NCBI GenBank assembly: GCA_028287285.1
Contig: JAQBPY010000438.1
Coordinates: 1-56,754 of the forward strand
Reading direction: 5' to 3'
From: Gemmatimonadota bacterium
GTDB lineage: Bacteria; Gemmatimonadota; Gemmatimonadetes; Gemmatimonadales; Gemmatimonadaceae
Length of the DNA: 56,754 nucleotides
The notes beneath the pieces are model-generated. The model had not been told where the DNA came from, searched no databases, and was given only the letters and a program-made list of their open reading frames with translations. Each line of letters starts with the position of its first letter. Within the stretch, counting starts at the first letter, position 1. This document shows positions 27,255 to 36,271 of the stretch, piece after piece. Both the position numbers and the translations under genes were made by a program.

Positions 27255-28132
27255 CCGCATCCGACATCATCGCCATTGCCGCACGCGCCGTTGCGCTTGC
27301 GGCAATCGTGGTGATGACAGGCGCGGTTGTCTTTTACTGGCTCGTGGCACGTCGCGCTGACGGCAGCGCGACATTTCCGGCAAAGGTGGGCATGCGTGCC
27401 GCCGCGTGCGTCCTGCTCGTGTCGCCGGCACGCCTTTACATGCAGGCACGCGCGCTCGTGGACGCGGGCGATCCCGTTGCCCCCATGATGGCGAATGTGC
27501 TGCACACGCCGTGGGGGCGTGCGCTGATGCTGCAAGCCGCGGCGGTGTTGCTGGCACTCGTCGCATTTCTCCTCGTGCAGCGGCGTGGACGGGTGGGTTG
27601 GTGGCTGGCACTCGTGCCGGTATTTGCGCTCTGCTGCACACCGGCGCTGATGGGTCATGCCGCGGCCGCCGAGCAGTACGCGAATGTCTCCATCGCCGTG
27701 GATTCGCTGCACGTGGTGGCGGCCGGTGGATGGATCGGCGCCCTGTTTCTCCTCGCGCTCACCATCCGCTCACTCGAACCTTCGGTGACGTCGGGTGCGC
27801 AGGCAGCCACGCTCATCGAGCTGTTCCACCCCGTGGCGCTCTGGTGCACCGGGGCACTGCTCGTGACCGGCGTCATGAATCTCTCCTTTCGGGTGTTGCA
27901 TTTTCGCGAGCTGCTGACGTCCCAGTACGGCGCCATCATCGCGATCAAGGTCGCGCTGACACTCGGTGTTGCGGGCATCGGGTTTCATCACTCCAGGCGC
28001 GGCGCCCTGCTCGCGCGCGCGCACGGCACCGCGGCCGTGAGGAAAACGTTGATCGCGGAAAGTGTGACGGCGGTGCTCGTCCTCATCGCCACGGCCGTGC
28101 TCGTGGGAACCTCACCACCGGGTGCCATGTGA
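27251..28132 (+). CDS. CopD-family copper resistance/import membrane protein
   Basis: About 293 residues with eight hydrophobic helices. FYWLVARRA near the start, ALMGHAAAAEQYANVSIAVDSLHVVAAGGWIGAL in the middle (with the conserved His residues) and FRELLTSQYGAIIAIKVALT near the end match CopD. The GTG at 27251 is preferred because the upstream in-frame stretch overlaps CopC and is Arg-rich, as expected of an out-of-frame translation. It overlaps the next gene by four bases (GTGA). Confidence 0.87.
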   Translation: MTASDIIAIAARAVALAAIVVMTGAVVFYWLVARRADGSATFPAKVGMRAAACVLLVSPARLYMQARALVDAGDPVAPMMANVLHTPWGRALMLQAAAVLLALVAFLLVQRRGRVGWWLALVPVFALCCTPALMGHAAAAEQYANVSIAVDSLHVVAAGGWIGALFLLALTIRSLEPSVTSGAQAATLIELFHPVALWCTGALLVTGVMNLSFRVLHFRELLTSQYGAIIAIKVALTLGVAGIGFHHSRRGALLARAHGTAAVRKTLIAESVTAVLVLIATAVLVGTSPPGAM

Positions 28133-28635
28133 ACGCTCGTCCATTGTTCGTGCTTGCCATCGCGCTGAGCGCCTGTACCAAAGGCGACGCCGTACGTCCC
28201 GGCGGAATCGGCTCGCCTGCACCGGCGTACTCGGCACGGAATCTGGACGGGCAGCCTGTCGCGCTGTCGACGCTCAAGGGCAAGGTGGCGGTGCTCAACG
28301 TCTGGGCGACATGGTGCGAGCCCTGTCGCGACGAGATTCCGCAGCTCGAGGCACTGCATCGGCAATTCGCGAAGGAGAACGTGGAGCTCATTGGCGTGAG
28401 CGTGGACGGCGCCGGCATGGGCGGCGACGTCCACGACTTCATGCGCGACCACGACATGAGCTACACCGTGTGGCTCGACCCCGACAAGCAGTTCTCGTTG
28501 CAGTTCCTCACCGTCGGTGTTCCCGAAACATTTCTGGTGGACCGCGCGGGTGTCATTCGCTGGCACAAGATCGGCGCGCTCGCACAAGGTGACACCACGC
28601 TGGCTTCCGCCATTCGTCAGGCCCTCCGGTCATGA
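28129..28635 (+). CDS. TlpA-like thiol-disulfide redoxin, lipoprotein
   Basis: A 168-residue thioredoxin-fold protein. The lipobox-like LAIALSAC near the start suggests a periplasm-facing lipoprotein. The active site WATWCEPCRDEIPQL has both Cys residues; the cis-Pro loop is VGVPETFLVD. TlpA-type proteins reduce metal-binding or heme-site Cys residues, which fits the Cys-rich partners in this cluster. The GTG start overlaps the CopD stop and its TGA overlaps the next ATG. Confidence 0.88.
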   Translation: MNARPLFVLAIALSACTKGDAVRPGGIGSPAPAYSARNLDGQPVALSTLKGKVAVLNVWATWCEPCRDEIPQLEALHRQFAKENVELIGVSVDGAGMGGDVHDFMRDHDMSYTVWLDPDKQFSLQFLTVGVPETFLVDRAGVIRWHKIGALAQGDTTLASAIRQALRS

Positions 28636-29870
28636 AACTCCTGTTGCACATCGCGCTCGCGCTCTCTGCGCTCACCGTGCAGGCGCAGCAATCGACGCTC
28701 GCCGTTGACGGACGCACCAGCGCCAATCCGTCCATCTCGGCGCAGGGGCAATTCGTTGCCGTCGCGTGGTCGGCGGCCACCACCAGCTCGATGGACATCT
28801 TTCTTTCCACGAGCCACGACGGTGGGGTCACGTTCTCCGCGCCAGCGCAGGTCAACGCCGTGGCTGGCGACGCAAGGGTGAGTGGTGAGCTGCCGCCGCG
28901 TGTGGCGCTCGTTCCGCGCAAAGGTGCGGCACCGGAAATCATCGTCGTCTGGACCGCAAAGAGCGGGACCAGCACCCGTCTCCTCTCGGCGCGGTCGCTC
29001 GATGGCGGAAAGACATTCGGCGCGAGCACGGCGGTTCCGGGGAGTACCGGCGAAGGGTCGCGCGGGTGGCAGTCCGTGGCGGTGGGACCGACGGGACGGG
29101 TGTTCGTGCTGTGGCTCGATCATCGTGAATCGATGAGTGCCGGTGCCATGCATCATCAGGACGCGACGATGCCGGCACCAAAGATCGACCCCACGGAGAA
29201 GGCCGCACTCTCGCAGCTCTACTTCTCGTCGCTCGACGGCACGAATCCGGTAAGGATCACGCGCAGTGTGTGCTACTGTTGCAAGACGTCGCTCGTGTCG
29301 GACGGCGGCAACGTGTACGCCGCGTGGCGGCATGTGTATCCCGGGAGCCAGCGCGACATCGCGTTCAGCATGTCGCGCGACGGAGGCAAGACCTTTTCCT
29401 CGCCGGTGCGTGTGAGCGACGATCACTGGCAAATTGACGGGTGTCCGGAGAACGGCCCCGCGATAGCCATCGATGCACAACATCGCGCGCACGTGGCATG
29501 GCCGACGCCCAAAGACGGCAAGGATGCGTCTGCACTCGCACTCTTTTATGCGGTCACGCGCGACGGACGCACGTTTTCACCGCGCGCAGAAATTCCGACG
29601 CACGGCCCGGCGTCACACGTGCAGATGGTGCTGGGTGCCGACGGTCCGCTCGTGGCGTGGGATGAAATCGTGAGTGGCACGCGCCGGCTCGCGATGACGC
29701 GCATCCACACCGATGCGGCGGGCAAGGCGACGTTCACCCCGGTGACTGTCCCGGATGCCGGCGCCGGCCAGTGGTACCCCGTGTTGGCCACCACCACCTC
29801 CGGCACCGTGGCCGCGTGGGTGCGGCAAGGCGACAAGGGCGGCTCCATCGGAGTCGCCAGGCTGCGCTGA
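28632..29870 (+). CDS. Secreted BNR/sialidase-like beta-propeller with a CYCC motif
   Basis: A 412-residue exported protein. A signal peptide (LLLHIALALSALTVQA) precedes BNR/Asp-box repeats (SHDGGVTF, SLDGGKTF, SRDGGKTF) as in exo-alpha-sialidases. The Arg triad needed for sialidase catalysis is not clearly placed, and the unusual SVCYCCKTSL near residues 214-223 looks like a metal or redox site. Its position after TlpA and CopD favours a copper- or thiol-linked role over sialic acid cleavage; that is inference. It ends exactly where the convergent gene ends. Confidence 0.8.
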   Translation: MKLLLHIALALSALTVQAQQSTLAVDGRTSANPSISAQGQFVAVAWSAATTSSMDIFLSTSHDGGVTFSAPAQVNAVAGDARVSGELPPRVALVPRKGAAPEIIVVWTAKSGTSTRLLSARSLDGGKTFGASTAVPGSTGEGSRGWQSVAVGPTGRVFVLWLDHRESMSAGAMHHQDATMPAPKIDPTEKAALSQLYFSSLDGTNPVRITRSVCYCCKTSLVSDGGNVYAAWRHVYPGSQRDIAFSMSRDGGKTFSSPVRVSDDHWQIDGCPENGPAIAIDAQHRAHVAWPTPKDGKDASALALFYAVTRDGRTFSPRAEIPTHGPASHVQMVLGADGPLVAWDEIVSGTRRLAMTRIHTDAAGKATFTPVTVPDAGAGQWYPVLATTTSGTVAAWVRQGDKGGSIGVARLR

Positions 29871-30329
29871 TCAGGGCATCTTCGCAGTTAGCTTGCACTT
29901 TTTTTCCACGACCTCGAAGTGTCCGTGCAGTGTCTTGAGCGCGGCCTTGAGCTCCGCGTCCGGCGCCTGCTTCGCCACGAGCTGCTCAAAGGCTTTGGAC
30001 TCCGACGCAACCATGGTCCGGGCATCGCGAATTTCCCTGGTGTCACAGGGAATGGGAATGCTGGAAGCGAACCACGTCTGAGCGGCCTCTGACATCGTCG
30101 CGGCCCTGGCGCGGGCGGGCTTGAGGTCGCCGGACATGGCGGCCGGATGCCAGCCGGCGGCGAGCTCGGCGTGGAACTTGTCGAGCTCGTTCCAGCCGCT
30201 CTTTTCCTCGTGCTCCATGTCCATCATCGCCGGCTTTGTCTTGGGCGGCGTTGTGGCTGCCTGCGCCGAGAGGGTGGCGCCGGCGGCGGCGAGGATGAGT
30301 GCCAGTGAGGCAATGCGAAAGGCGGTCAT
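29871..30329 (-). CDS. Small secreted helical protein of unknown function
   Basis: About 152 residues. The ATG at 30329 follows a GGAG six bases upstream; the signal peptide is IASLALILAAAGATLSAQA. A Met/His/acidic stretch (MMDMEHEEKSGWNELDKFH) and a HGHFEVVEKKC segment near the end could bind metal, and two Cys residues may pair. The rest is helical. I do not recognise the family. It is convergent with the copper-type cluster, with no intervening bases. Confidence 0.6.
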   Translation of the reverse strand: MTAFRIASLALILAAAGATLSAQAATTPPKTKPAMMDMEHEEKSGWNELDKFHAELAAGWHPAAMSGDLKPARARAATMSEAAQTWFASSIPIPCDTREIRDARTMVASESKAFEQLVAKQAPDAELKAALKTLHGHFEVVEKKCKLTAKMP

Positions 30330-30415
30330 GGGTACTCCGTGGTGAATGTACTTCATCGCTCGAATCTATCGCGGCTGTCGTCCTGAGCGAGTCCTTCTAC
30401 CACGCCGCAAAAGGC

Positions 30416-31885
30416 TCACGGAATGGCGCGCGCCGGACGCTTCGCCATCAATGCCTCGATCTCGGCGATCTCGCGGGGCGCGTTGCTGATGCGCTCGAGC
30501 CCCTTCGCCGTGATGATGTAGTCATCCTCGATGCGGACGCCGGAATTTTCGTAGCGCTCCACCATCGGCTTCACCTTTGCGATGAATGCGCGGTTTTTCG
30601 GCGTGTCGGGCAGTGCATCCAGCATGGACGTGCTGATGTAGATGCCGGGCTCGATGGTGAAGGCGTCGCCCTCCTTGTACGTGCGATCACCGAAGTACGA
30701 TTGCGCCGGATCATGCACGGCGAGACCGATGCCATGCGAGATGCCGTGAATCATCCAGAACATGGACTGCCTGCACGAACGCGGATTGGCAGTGCAGTTG
30801 TTCTGCCACGGAAAATCGAGGGTGGCATCTTCGCTCTCGATGAGGCCGAGCTTCGCGAGTCCTTTCGCACGGATGTCGAAGGACGAATCCTGCGCGGCCG
30901 CCGCGAGCATGCCGGGCTTGGAGTTGCGCTCCGCCGCCAGCTGTGCGTCGAGCACGAGCTGGTAGAGTGACTTCTGCTCCGCGGTGTACTTGCCGCTCAC
31001 GGGAATCGTGCGCGTGATGTCGGCGGCGTACCCTTCATACTCGGTTGCCGCATCCATGACCACGAGGTCGCCGGGCTTCACGTCGCCGCGGTCGCGCATG
31101 TAGTGAAGCTGCGTGCCGTGGAGCCCGCCGCCCACGATGGAACCGTACGACGGACGTGCGCCGCCGAGCCGCATGAAGGCATACTCGAGCGCGGCCTGCA
31201 CCTCGTACTCCTTGGTGGGCTCCGCAATGGACATCGCCGCACGATGTCCCTCGGAGCTGATCTCGGCGGCCTTGCGCAGCAGCGCGAGCTCGGCGGGACT
31301 CTTCCGCGCGCGCAATTGATCGACGATGCCGTGTGCGTCCTTCACCACCAGCCCAGTGTGCCTGGACGCGATGCCGCGCATGAACTGCCTGCCGCGCGTG
31401 AGCGAATCCTCGCGCACAAAATCGGCGTCGGAGAAATCGTTCAGTGTGTAGAAGGCGGCGCCGGTGGCCGCCAACGAATCAACGACCTGGTCCATCGCGG
31501 AAAACTGCCGCGCCTTCATGCCCATGGTGCGAACCACCACGGCAGAATCCGGACGATGCCCGTAGTAGAAGGCGCGCCGAGCGTCTGCCGGTGTAAGGAA
31601 GAGCGAGGTAGTTCCCTTGCCCGCTTTCACCACCATCACCATGGCGGCATCGGGCTCGTCGAAGTTCGTGAGATAGTGGAATGCGGGCAGTTGATAGAAC
31701 GGGCCGAAATCGGTGACGGGCGTGCGGCCGCCAAAAGCCACGACGACGCCCTCACCAACGCGCGCCGCCAGCGAATCGCGGCGCGCGGCATACTCGGCGG
31801 CCGGAATCTGCGCGGCGGCTGTTTGTGCGAAGATGAGCATGCCCAACAGCAATGGCGGACGACAAGCAGAGGCGGGGATATTCAC
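30416..31885 (-). CDS. Aminopeptidase P-type (M24B) secreted metallopeptidase
   Basis: A 489-residue creatinase-fold peptidase with a signal peptide (LLLGMLIFAQTAAAQ). The N-terminal domain covers about 20-190. The catalytic domain has metal ligands in VVMDAATEYEGYAADITRT, HGISHGIGLAVHD, FTIEPGIYI and GVRIEDDYIIT. It cleaves Xaa-Pro bonds. The GTG start at 31885 overlaps the stop of the S9 peptidase gene (GTGA). An upstream in-frame region to 31969 lies inside that gene and is not used. Confidence 0.9.
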   Translation of the reverse strand: MNIPASACRPPLLLGMLIFAQTAAAQIPAAEYAARRDSLAARVGEGVVVAFGGRTPVTDFGPFYQLPAFHYLTNFDEPDAAMVMVVKAGKGTTSLFLTPADARRAFYYGHRPDSAVVVRTMGMKARQFSAMDQVVDSLAATGAAFYTLNDFSDADFVREDSLTRGRQFMRGIASRHTGLVVKDAHGIVDQLRARKSPAELALLRKAAEISSEGHRAAMSIAEPTKEYEVQAALEYAFMRLGGARPSYGSIVGGGLHGTQLHYMRDRGDVKPGDLVVMDAATEYEGYAADITRTIPVSGKYTAEQKSLYQLVLDAQLAAERNSKPGMLAAAAQDSSFDIRAKGLAKLGLIESEDATLDFPWQNNCTANPRSCRQSMFWMIHGISHGIGLAVHDPAQSYFGDRTYKEGDAFTIEPGIYISTSMLDALPDTPKNRAFIAKVKPMVERYENSGVRIEDDYIITAKGLERISNAPREIAEIEALMAKRPARAIP

Positions 31886-34269
31886 GGAATCGGCCTCTGC
31901 ACCGAGCCGCCAATCTGATACTCCTTGGGCGGCTCGGCACCCATGAGATTCTTGACGAAATAATCCCACCGGCGACGCATCATGTAGTTCGCCATGGGGC
32001 CATACCCATGCGGCTGGTTGGTGAGCGTCAGCAGATCGAAGTCCTTGTTCGCCTTGATCAGCGCATCCACCACCAGCATCGTGTTCACCGGCGGCACGTT
32101 GTCGTCGAGGGTTCCGTGCGCGAGCAGCAGCTTGCCCTTCAGGTTCTTCGCGTACGTCTGGTTTGCCTCGGCGGTGTAGTTGTCGGTGCCGTCGGCCTTT
32201 TTCTCGAGCAGGCCGTGATAGCGCTCACCCCAATCATCTTCATACAGCCGGTTGTCGTGATTGCCCGACTCGGCAATGCCCACCTTGAAGAAATCCGGTT
32301 ACTTGAACATCGCGTCGGCCGTCGCGAAGCCGCCGCCGGAGTGGCCCCAGATGCCGGCCTTGTCGAGGTCGATGAACTTGTACCGTGACGCGAGCTCCTT
32401 CATGCCGGCGACCTGATCGGGCAGCGTGTTGTCGCCCAGGCGGCCGTAGTACGCGTCGTGGAATGACTTGGAGCGCCACGGCGTGCCCATGCCGTCAATG
32501 GCCACCACGACAAACCCAAGCTCCGCCACCGCCTGATTGTCGTTGCGCGAGGGTGTAAAACTCCGGCTGCCCACGCTTCCCGTTTGCGGACCCGGATAGA
32601 TGTAGTTGATGATCGGGTACTTCTTTGTCGAATCAAGATTGGACGGCGTGAACATCAGGCCGTAAAGGTCCGTCTTGCCATCACGCGCCTTCACCGTGAT
32701 GGGCTGCGGCGCCTTCCATCCACTGGCCACGAGCTTGCTGATGTCGGCCTTCTCGAGCGTGAGAAGCAACTTGCCCTCGTTGTCGCGCAGCACCGATACC
32801 GGCGGAACATTCGGCTGCGAGTACGTGTCGACGACATACTTGCCGGAGGGTGACAGCGCGACGTCGTGATCACCGTTCTCGGGCGTGAGCACGTTGAACT
32901 TCCTGCCATCCATGCCGATGCGGCACAGCTGGCGGAAGTACGGGTCGCGCCCGGGTGTCTTGCCTACGCATCCGAACCACAGCGTCCGCGCTTTTTCGTC
33001 GATGCGCAGGAGCTGCGTGACGTTGCCGGCACCGCTCGTGATCTGGTTCTTGAGCTTTCCGGTGGTGAGGTCGTACAGGTAGAGCTGGCCCCAGTCATCG
33101 CGCTCGGAGAACCAGACGAACTCGTTGGACGCCGGCAGCACGTGCCAGTTCACGCGGCCGTTGCCCGACTCGAACTGCGTTGCCACTTTCTCCTCATAGA
33201 CGTCGCGGATCGCACCCGTGGCGACGTCGGCGATGCGGAGGTTCTCCTGCTTGTGATCGCGCGACGTAGAGACGAACGCGATGTGCGAGCCGTCGGGATA
33301 CCATTCCACGTCGGACCACTCGCCGCCGCGGCAGGCGATGTCGTCGCACAACGTGGAGCGATGCTGATCCGGCGGCATCTGGAAGCGCGTGACCTTGCCC
33401 GCGTCGACGTCGATGACGACGCGCTGGATGGTCGTGATGATGCTGTCACCCGGCAGCGGGTACGACCACTGCTGCAATGTTGGATGACCGACGACCGTGT
33501 TCACGAGATACATCTGGCCGACACCGCGCTCGTCCTGCTGGAAGGTCGCAATCTTCTTCGAGTCGGGGGACCACAGCAGGATCGCGCGATTGCTGTGCTG
33601 CCAACCCGCATTGTCCGTGGCGTAGCCAAAGCCCTTGACACCGTCAGTCGTCACGGCCTTTTCCTGGCCGGTCGCGACATCCTTGACCCACAGGTTGAAG
33701 TCCTTGATGTACGCCGCGCGCCTCCCGTCGGGCGAGAGCACCTGCGGAGGCGGGCCACCCGCACCACCACGACGTCCGCCGCCGGCACCACGGCCGCCGC
33801 TCGTAACGGCCGCATTGGGATCCTCGACAACAGCCTTGCACCGGCCGAGGCTCGGGTCGCAGTCATAGCGCTTGTTGGTGACCGCGACGCGGATGGACCC
33901 GTCGGCGTTGATCTCGATGGTCTGGAAGGGCAGCTGCATGGGGTTGTAGTTTCCACCCGCGGCGGCCGTGAGGCCGGCAGCCATGATGGAATGATCGAAC
34001 GCGCGGGACCGCGTTGCCCTGGCGGGGTCCACCATGATGAACTCGGAGCCTGCCGCGGACGTGGTGCGATACCAGAACCGGTCGTCCGCCAGCCATGTGG
34101 GCCGGACCGCGCCGCCAAACACCAGCGGCGACGTCGCCGGAGCAAGTGCCCGTTCGGCACGGGCGTAATCGTCAGCGGTGAATGTTTTTCCCTGCTGTGC
34201 CGAGGCGGAGCCTGCGAGCGCTGCAATGGCCGCGACGACGGCAGGTGTAAGGAGACGTGAGGACGACAT
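31882..34269 (-). pseudogene. S9-family (DPP IV-like) prolyl peptidase interrupted by one in-frame TAA
   Basis: An S9B-type peptidase of 795 codons, signal peptide VVAAIAALAGSASA, then a beta-propeller and an alpha/beta-hydrolase domain. The nucleophile motif is WGHSGGGFATADAMFK, immediately followed by TAA (codon 657, bases 32299-32301). Downstream, in the same frame, PDFFKVGIAESGNHDN, LDDNVPP (catalytic Asp) and NQPHGYG (catalytic His) continue to 31882. The family has Tyr at the stop position (KYPDFFK), so one TAC or TAT to TAA change explains it. As read, the 656-residue product lacks two triad residues. A sequencing error or readthrough would restore an intact gene. Confidence 0.85.
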
Positions 34270-34409
34270 ACGTTCGCTGTGAGAAAAGGGTAGGCCTGAC
34301 GAATCCCTGAAGAATGCACTGGCGCCACGCGCGGGGCGAGGGCATTCTCTATGGAAGCGCCATGGAAGCGCCGGGTTGAGCCGCCGCGGAACGGGCCGTA
34401 GCTTGCCCA

Positions 34410-34682
34410 ATGGACGTCATCAATAACGAGCCCGCTTCCCGTTACGAAATCCACATCGGGGACGAGGTGGCCTTTGCGCAGTACAAGATGCGTGGCGACG
34501 TGATCGTGTTCACCCACACCGAAGTCCCGAAGCACCTCGAGGGCCAGGGGCTGGCCGGCCGGCTCGCCGCCAAGGCCCTGGACGACGCGCGCGAGCATCA
34601 CCTGAAAGTGGTGCCGCGATGCCCATATTTCGCGACGTACATTCAGCGGCACCCACAATACGCCGACCTAGTCCAGCCATGA
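34410..34682 (+). CDS. Short GNAT-type N-acetyltransferase (YidJ/CG-type)
   Basis: A 90-residue protein of the small Acetyltransf_CG family. HTEVPKHLEGQGLAGRLAA is the acetyl-CoA-binding loop, and VVPRCPYFATYIQRHPQYADLV is the conserved family tail. Its substrate is not known. Its TGA overlaps the ATG of the next gene, and a pair of this protein with a small iron-sulfur protein is common in other bacteria. Confidence 0.85.
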   Translation: MDVINNEPASRYEIHIGDEVAFAQYKMRGDVIVFTHTEVPKHLEGQGLAGRLAAKALDDAREHHLKVVPRCPYFATYIQRHPQYADLVQP

Positions 34683-34927
34683 CGACGCCAGACTCCGAGT
34701 CCGAAGACGTCCGCTATTACAGTACCCCCGAGATGACGGTGGAATGGCGCGCCGCCCGCTGCCAGCACAGCGGGCGGTGCGTGCGCTCGCTGCCAGACGT
34801 CTTCTCGCCAAAGCGACGCCCGTGGATCGAGCTTGGCGAGACAGCCGCGAAGGACGTGGAGGCGGCTGTGCTGCGATGCCCATCCGGTGCGCTGCAGTTC
34901 ATTCGGCGCGAGCCCGGCGCCGAATAG
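34679..34927 (+). CDS. Small iron-sulfur (Fer4_19/YjdI-like) protein
   Basis: An 82-residue protein of the divergent mono-cluster type. WRAARCQHSGRCVRSLP gives a Cys-x5-Cys pair and VLRCPSGAL gives another Cys near the C-terminus. Such proteins often accompany the short GNAT protein encoded just upstream, with which it overlaps by four bases. It probably carries an Fe-S cluster; its partner is unknown. Confidence 0.83.
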   Translation: MTTPDSESEDVRYYSTPEMTVEWRAARCQHSGRCVRSLPDVFSPKRRPWIELGETAAKDVEAAVLRCPSGALQFIRREPGAE

Positions 34928-34933
34928 CCGCGC

Positions 34934-35827
34934 ATGCCGGAGCTGCCCGATGTAACCGTCTATATCGAGGCATTGCGGGAGAGAATTCTCGGGCAGCCGC
35001 TCACGGCGTTTGCGATTCTCAGCCCGTTCATCCTGCGCACCTTCGAGCCGCCGCTCGACGCAGCCGTGGGCCTGCGCGTCAGGGGCATCGAGCGGCTGGG
35101 CAAGCGCATCGTCTTCGAGCTCGAAGATGCATTGTTTCTCGTCATCCATCTCATGATCGCCGGGCGTTTTCGCTGGTTCGGTGCGAACGAGCGAAAGAAG
35201 ATTCCGGGGCGCATCGCGCTTGCCGACTTCGAGTTCCCCACCGGCTCGCTCATTCTCACGGAAGCAGGGACAAAGCGGCGGGCATCGCTGCATGTGATCC
35301 GCGGCCGGGCGGCGCTGGCGCAATTCGACCGGGGAGGGCTCGAGGTGCTCGATGCCACATGCGAGCAGTTTGCCGAGCGGCTGGCGCGCGAAAATCACAC
35401 CCTCAAGCGGTCGCTTGCCGACCCTCGCCTCTTCAGCGGCATCGGCAATGCCTACTCCGATGAGATCCTCCACCGCGCGCGGCTCTCCCCGCTCAAGCTC
35501 ACGAGCAAGCTCACGGCCGAAGAAGCTGCGCGGCTGTTCGAGGCAACGCGGGAACAGCTGATCTACTGGACCGACCAGATGCGCGAGGAGCGCGGCGCCG
35601 GCTTTCCGGAAAAGGTGACGGCGTTCCGGAAAGGGATGGCGGTGCACGGCAGGTATGGTGCGCCCTGTCCGGAATGCGGCACGGCCGTGCAGCGCATTCG
35701 ATACAAGGACAACGAGACGAACTACTGCGCGCGGTGCCAGACGGAAGGCCGTTTGCTGGCGGACCGCGGATTGTCGCGGCTGCTCAAGCAGGATTGGCCA
35801 AAGACGGTGGAAGAATTGGAGGGGTAG
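34934..35827 (+). CDS. Fpg/Nei-family DNA glycosylase
   Basis: A 297-residue base-excision repair enzyme. The N-terminus MPELPDV supplies the catalytic Pro2 and Glu3. A helix-two-turn-helix region (LFSGIGNAYSDEILHRARLSP) follows, and a C-terminal zinc finger CPECG...YCARC completes the DNA clamp. Full length for the family. It removes oxidised bases; the split between Fpg-like and Nei-like substrate range is not decided here. It follows the iron-sulfur gene by six bases. Confidence 0.92.
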   Translation: MPELPDVTVYIEALRERILGQPLTAFAILSPFILRTFEPPLDAAVGLRVRGIERLGKRIVFELEDALFLVIHLMIAGRFRWFGANERKKIPGRIALADFEFPTGSLILTEAGTKRRASLHVIRGRAALAQFDRGGLEVLDATCEQFAERLARENHTLKRSLADPRLFSGIGNAYSDEILHRARLSPLKLTSKLTAEEAARLFEATREQLIYWTDQMREERGAGFPEKVTAFRKGMAVHGRYGAPCPECGTAVQRIRYKDNETNYCARCQTEGRLLADRGLSRLLKQDWPKTVEELEG

Positions 35828-35898
35828 ACCCCCGTCCAAACCTTCCGGAAAAGAAAATGTCGGATGTGTTGCAACCTTTTTCACGTTGGGATCGTCTT

Positions 35899-35915
35899 AC
35901 CTAAGAACCTTAGGT
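35899..35915. promoter_or_regulatory. Candidate PadR operator palindrome
   Basis: Perfect inverted repeat ACCTAAG-AAC-CTTAGGT, 12 bases upstream of the PadR-family ATG. Its symmetry and position suit a PadR dimer that represses its own operon. Confidence 0.55.
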
Positions 35916-35926
35916 CAGGACCAACC

Positions 35927-36271
35927 ATGCCCCCAGCACCGGAACTCGAGCTCATCCGCGGCACGCTCGATCTGCTCATCCTCAAAACCCTCTCGTGGGC
36001 GCCCATGCACGGGCTCGCGGTGCTCCGATGGATCGAGCACGCCACCATGGAGCAGCTGCAAATCGAGGAAGGCGCGTTGTACCCCGCACTTCACCGCCTC
36101 GAGCAACGCGGCTGGCTCGACGCCGAGTGGGGTTATACGGACGCCGGACGGAAGGCGAAGTTCTATCGCCTCAGTGCCACCGGACGCAGGCAGCTCACCG
36201 CCGAGCTCACACGCTGGTCGCGGTACACGAACGCGGTGGGTCTGCTCCTCTCGGCGGAACCCGTGCCATGA
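35927..36271 (+). CDS. PadR-family transcriptional regulator
   Basis: A 114-residue winged-helix protein. LIRGTLDLLILKTLSWAPMHGLAVLRWI and EGALYPALHRLEQRGWL are the PadR signature. The ATG at 35927 is the first in a good position after the palindrome; an in-frame start at 35864 is upstream of it and unlikely. Its TGA overlaps the permease ATG (ATGA), the usual order for regulator and ADOP-type permease. It probably represses this two-gene operon. Confidence 0.92.
   Translation: MPPAPELELIRGTLDLLILKTLSWAPMHGLAVLRWIEHATMEQLQIEEGALYPALHRLEQRGWLDAEWGYTDAGRKAKFYRLSATGRRQLTAELTRWSRYTNAVGLLLSAEPVP

Noticed and set aside
32866-34260. 464-codon plus-strand frame opposite the S9 peptidase
   Set aside because: No motif and compositionally a shadow; the minus strand carries the peptidase.
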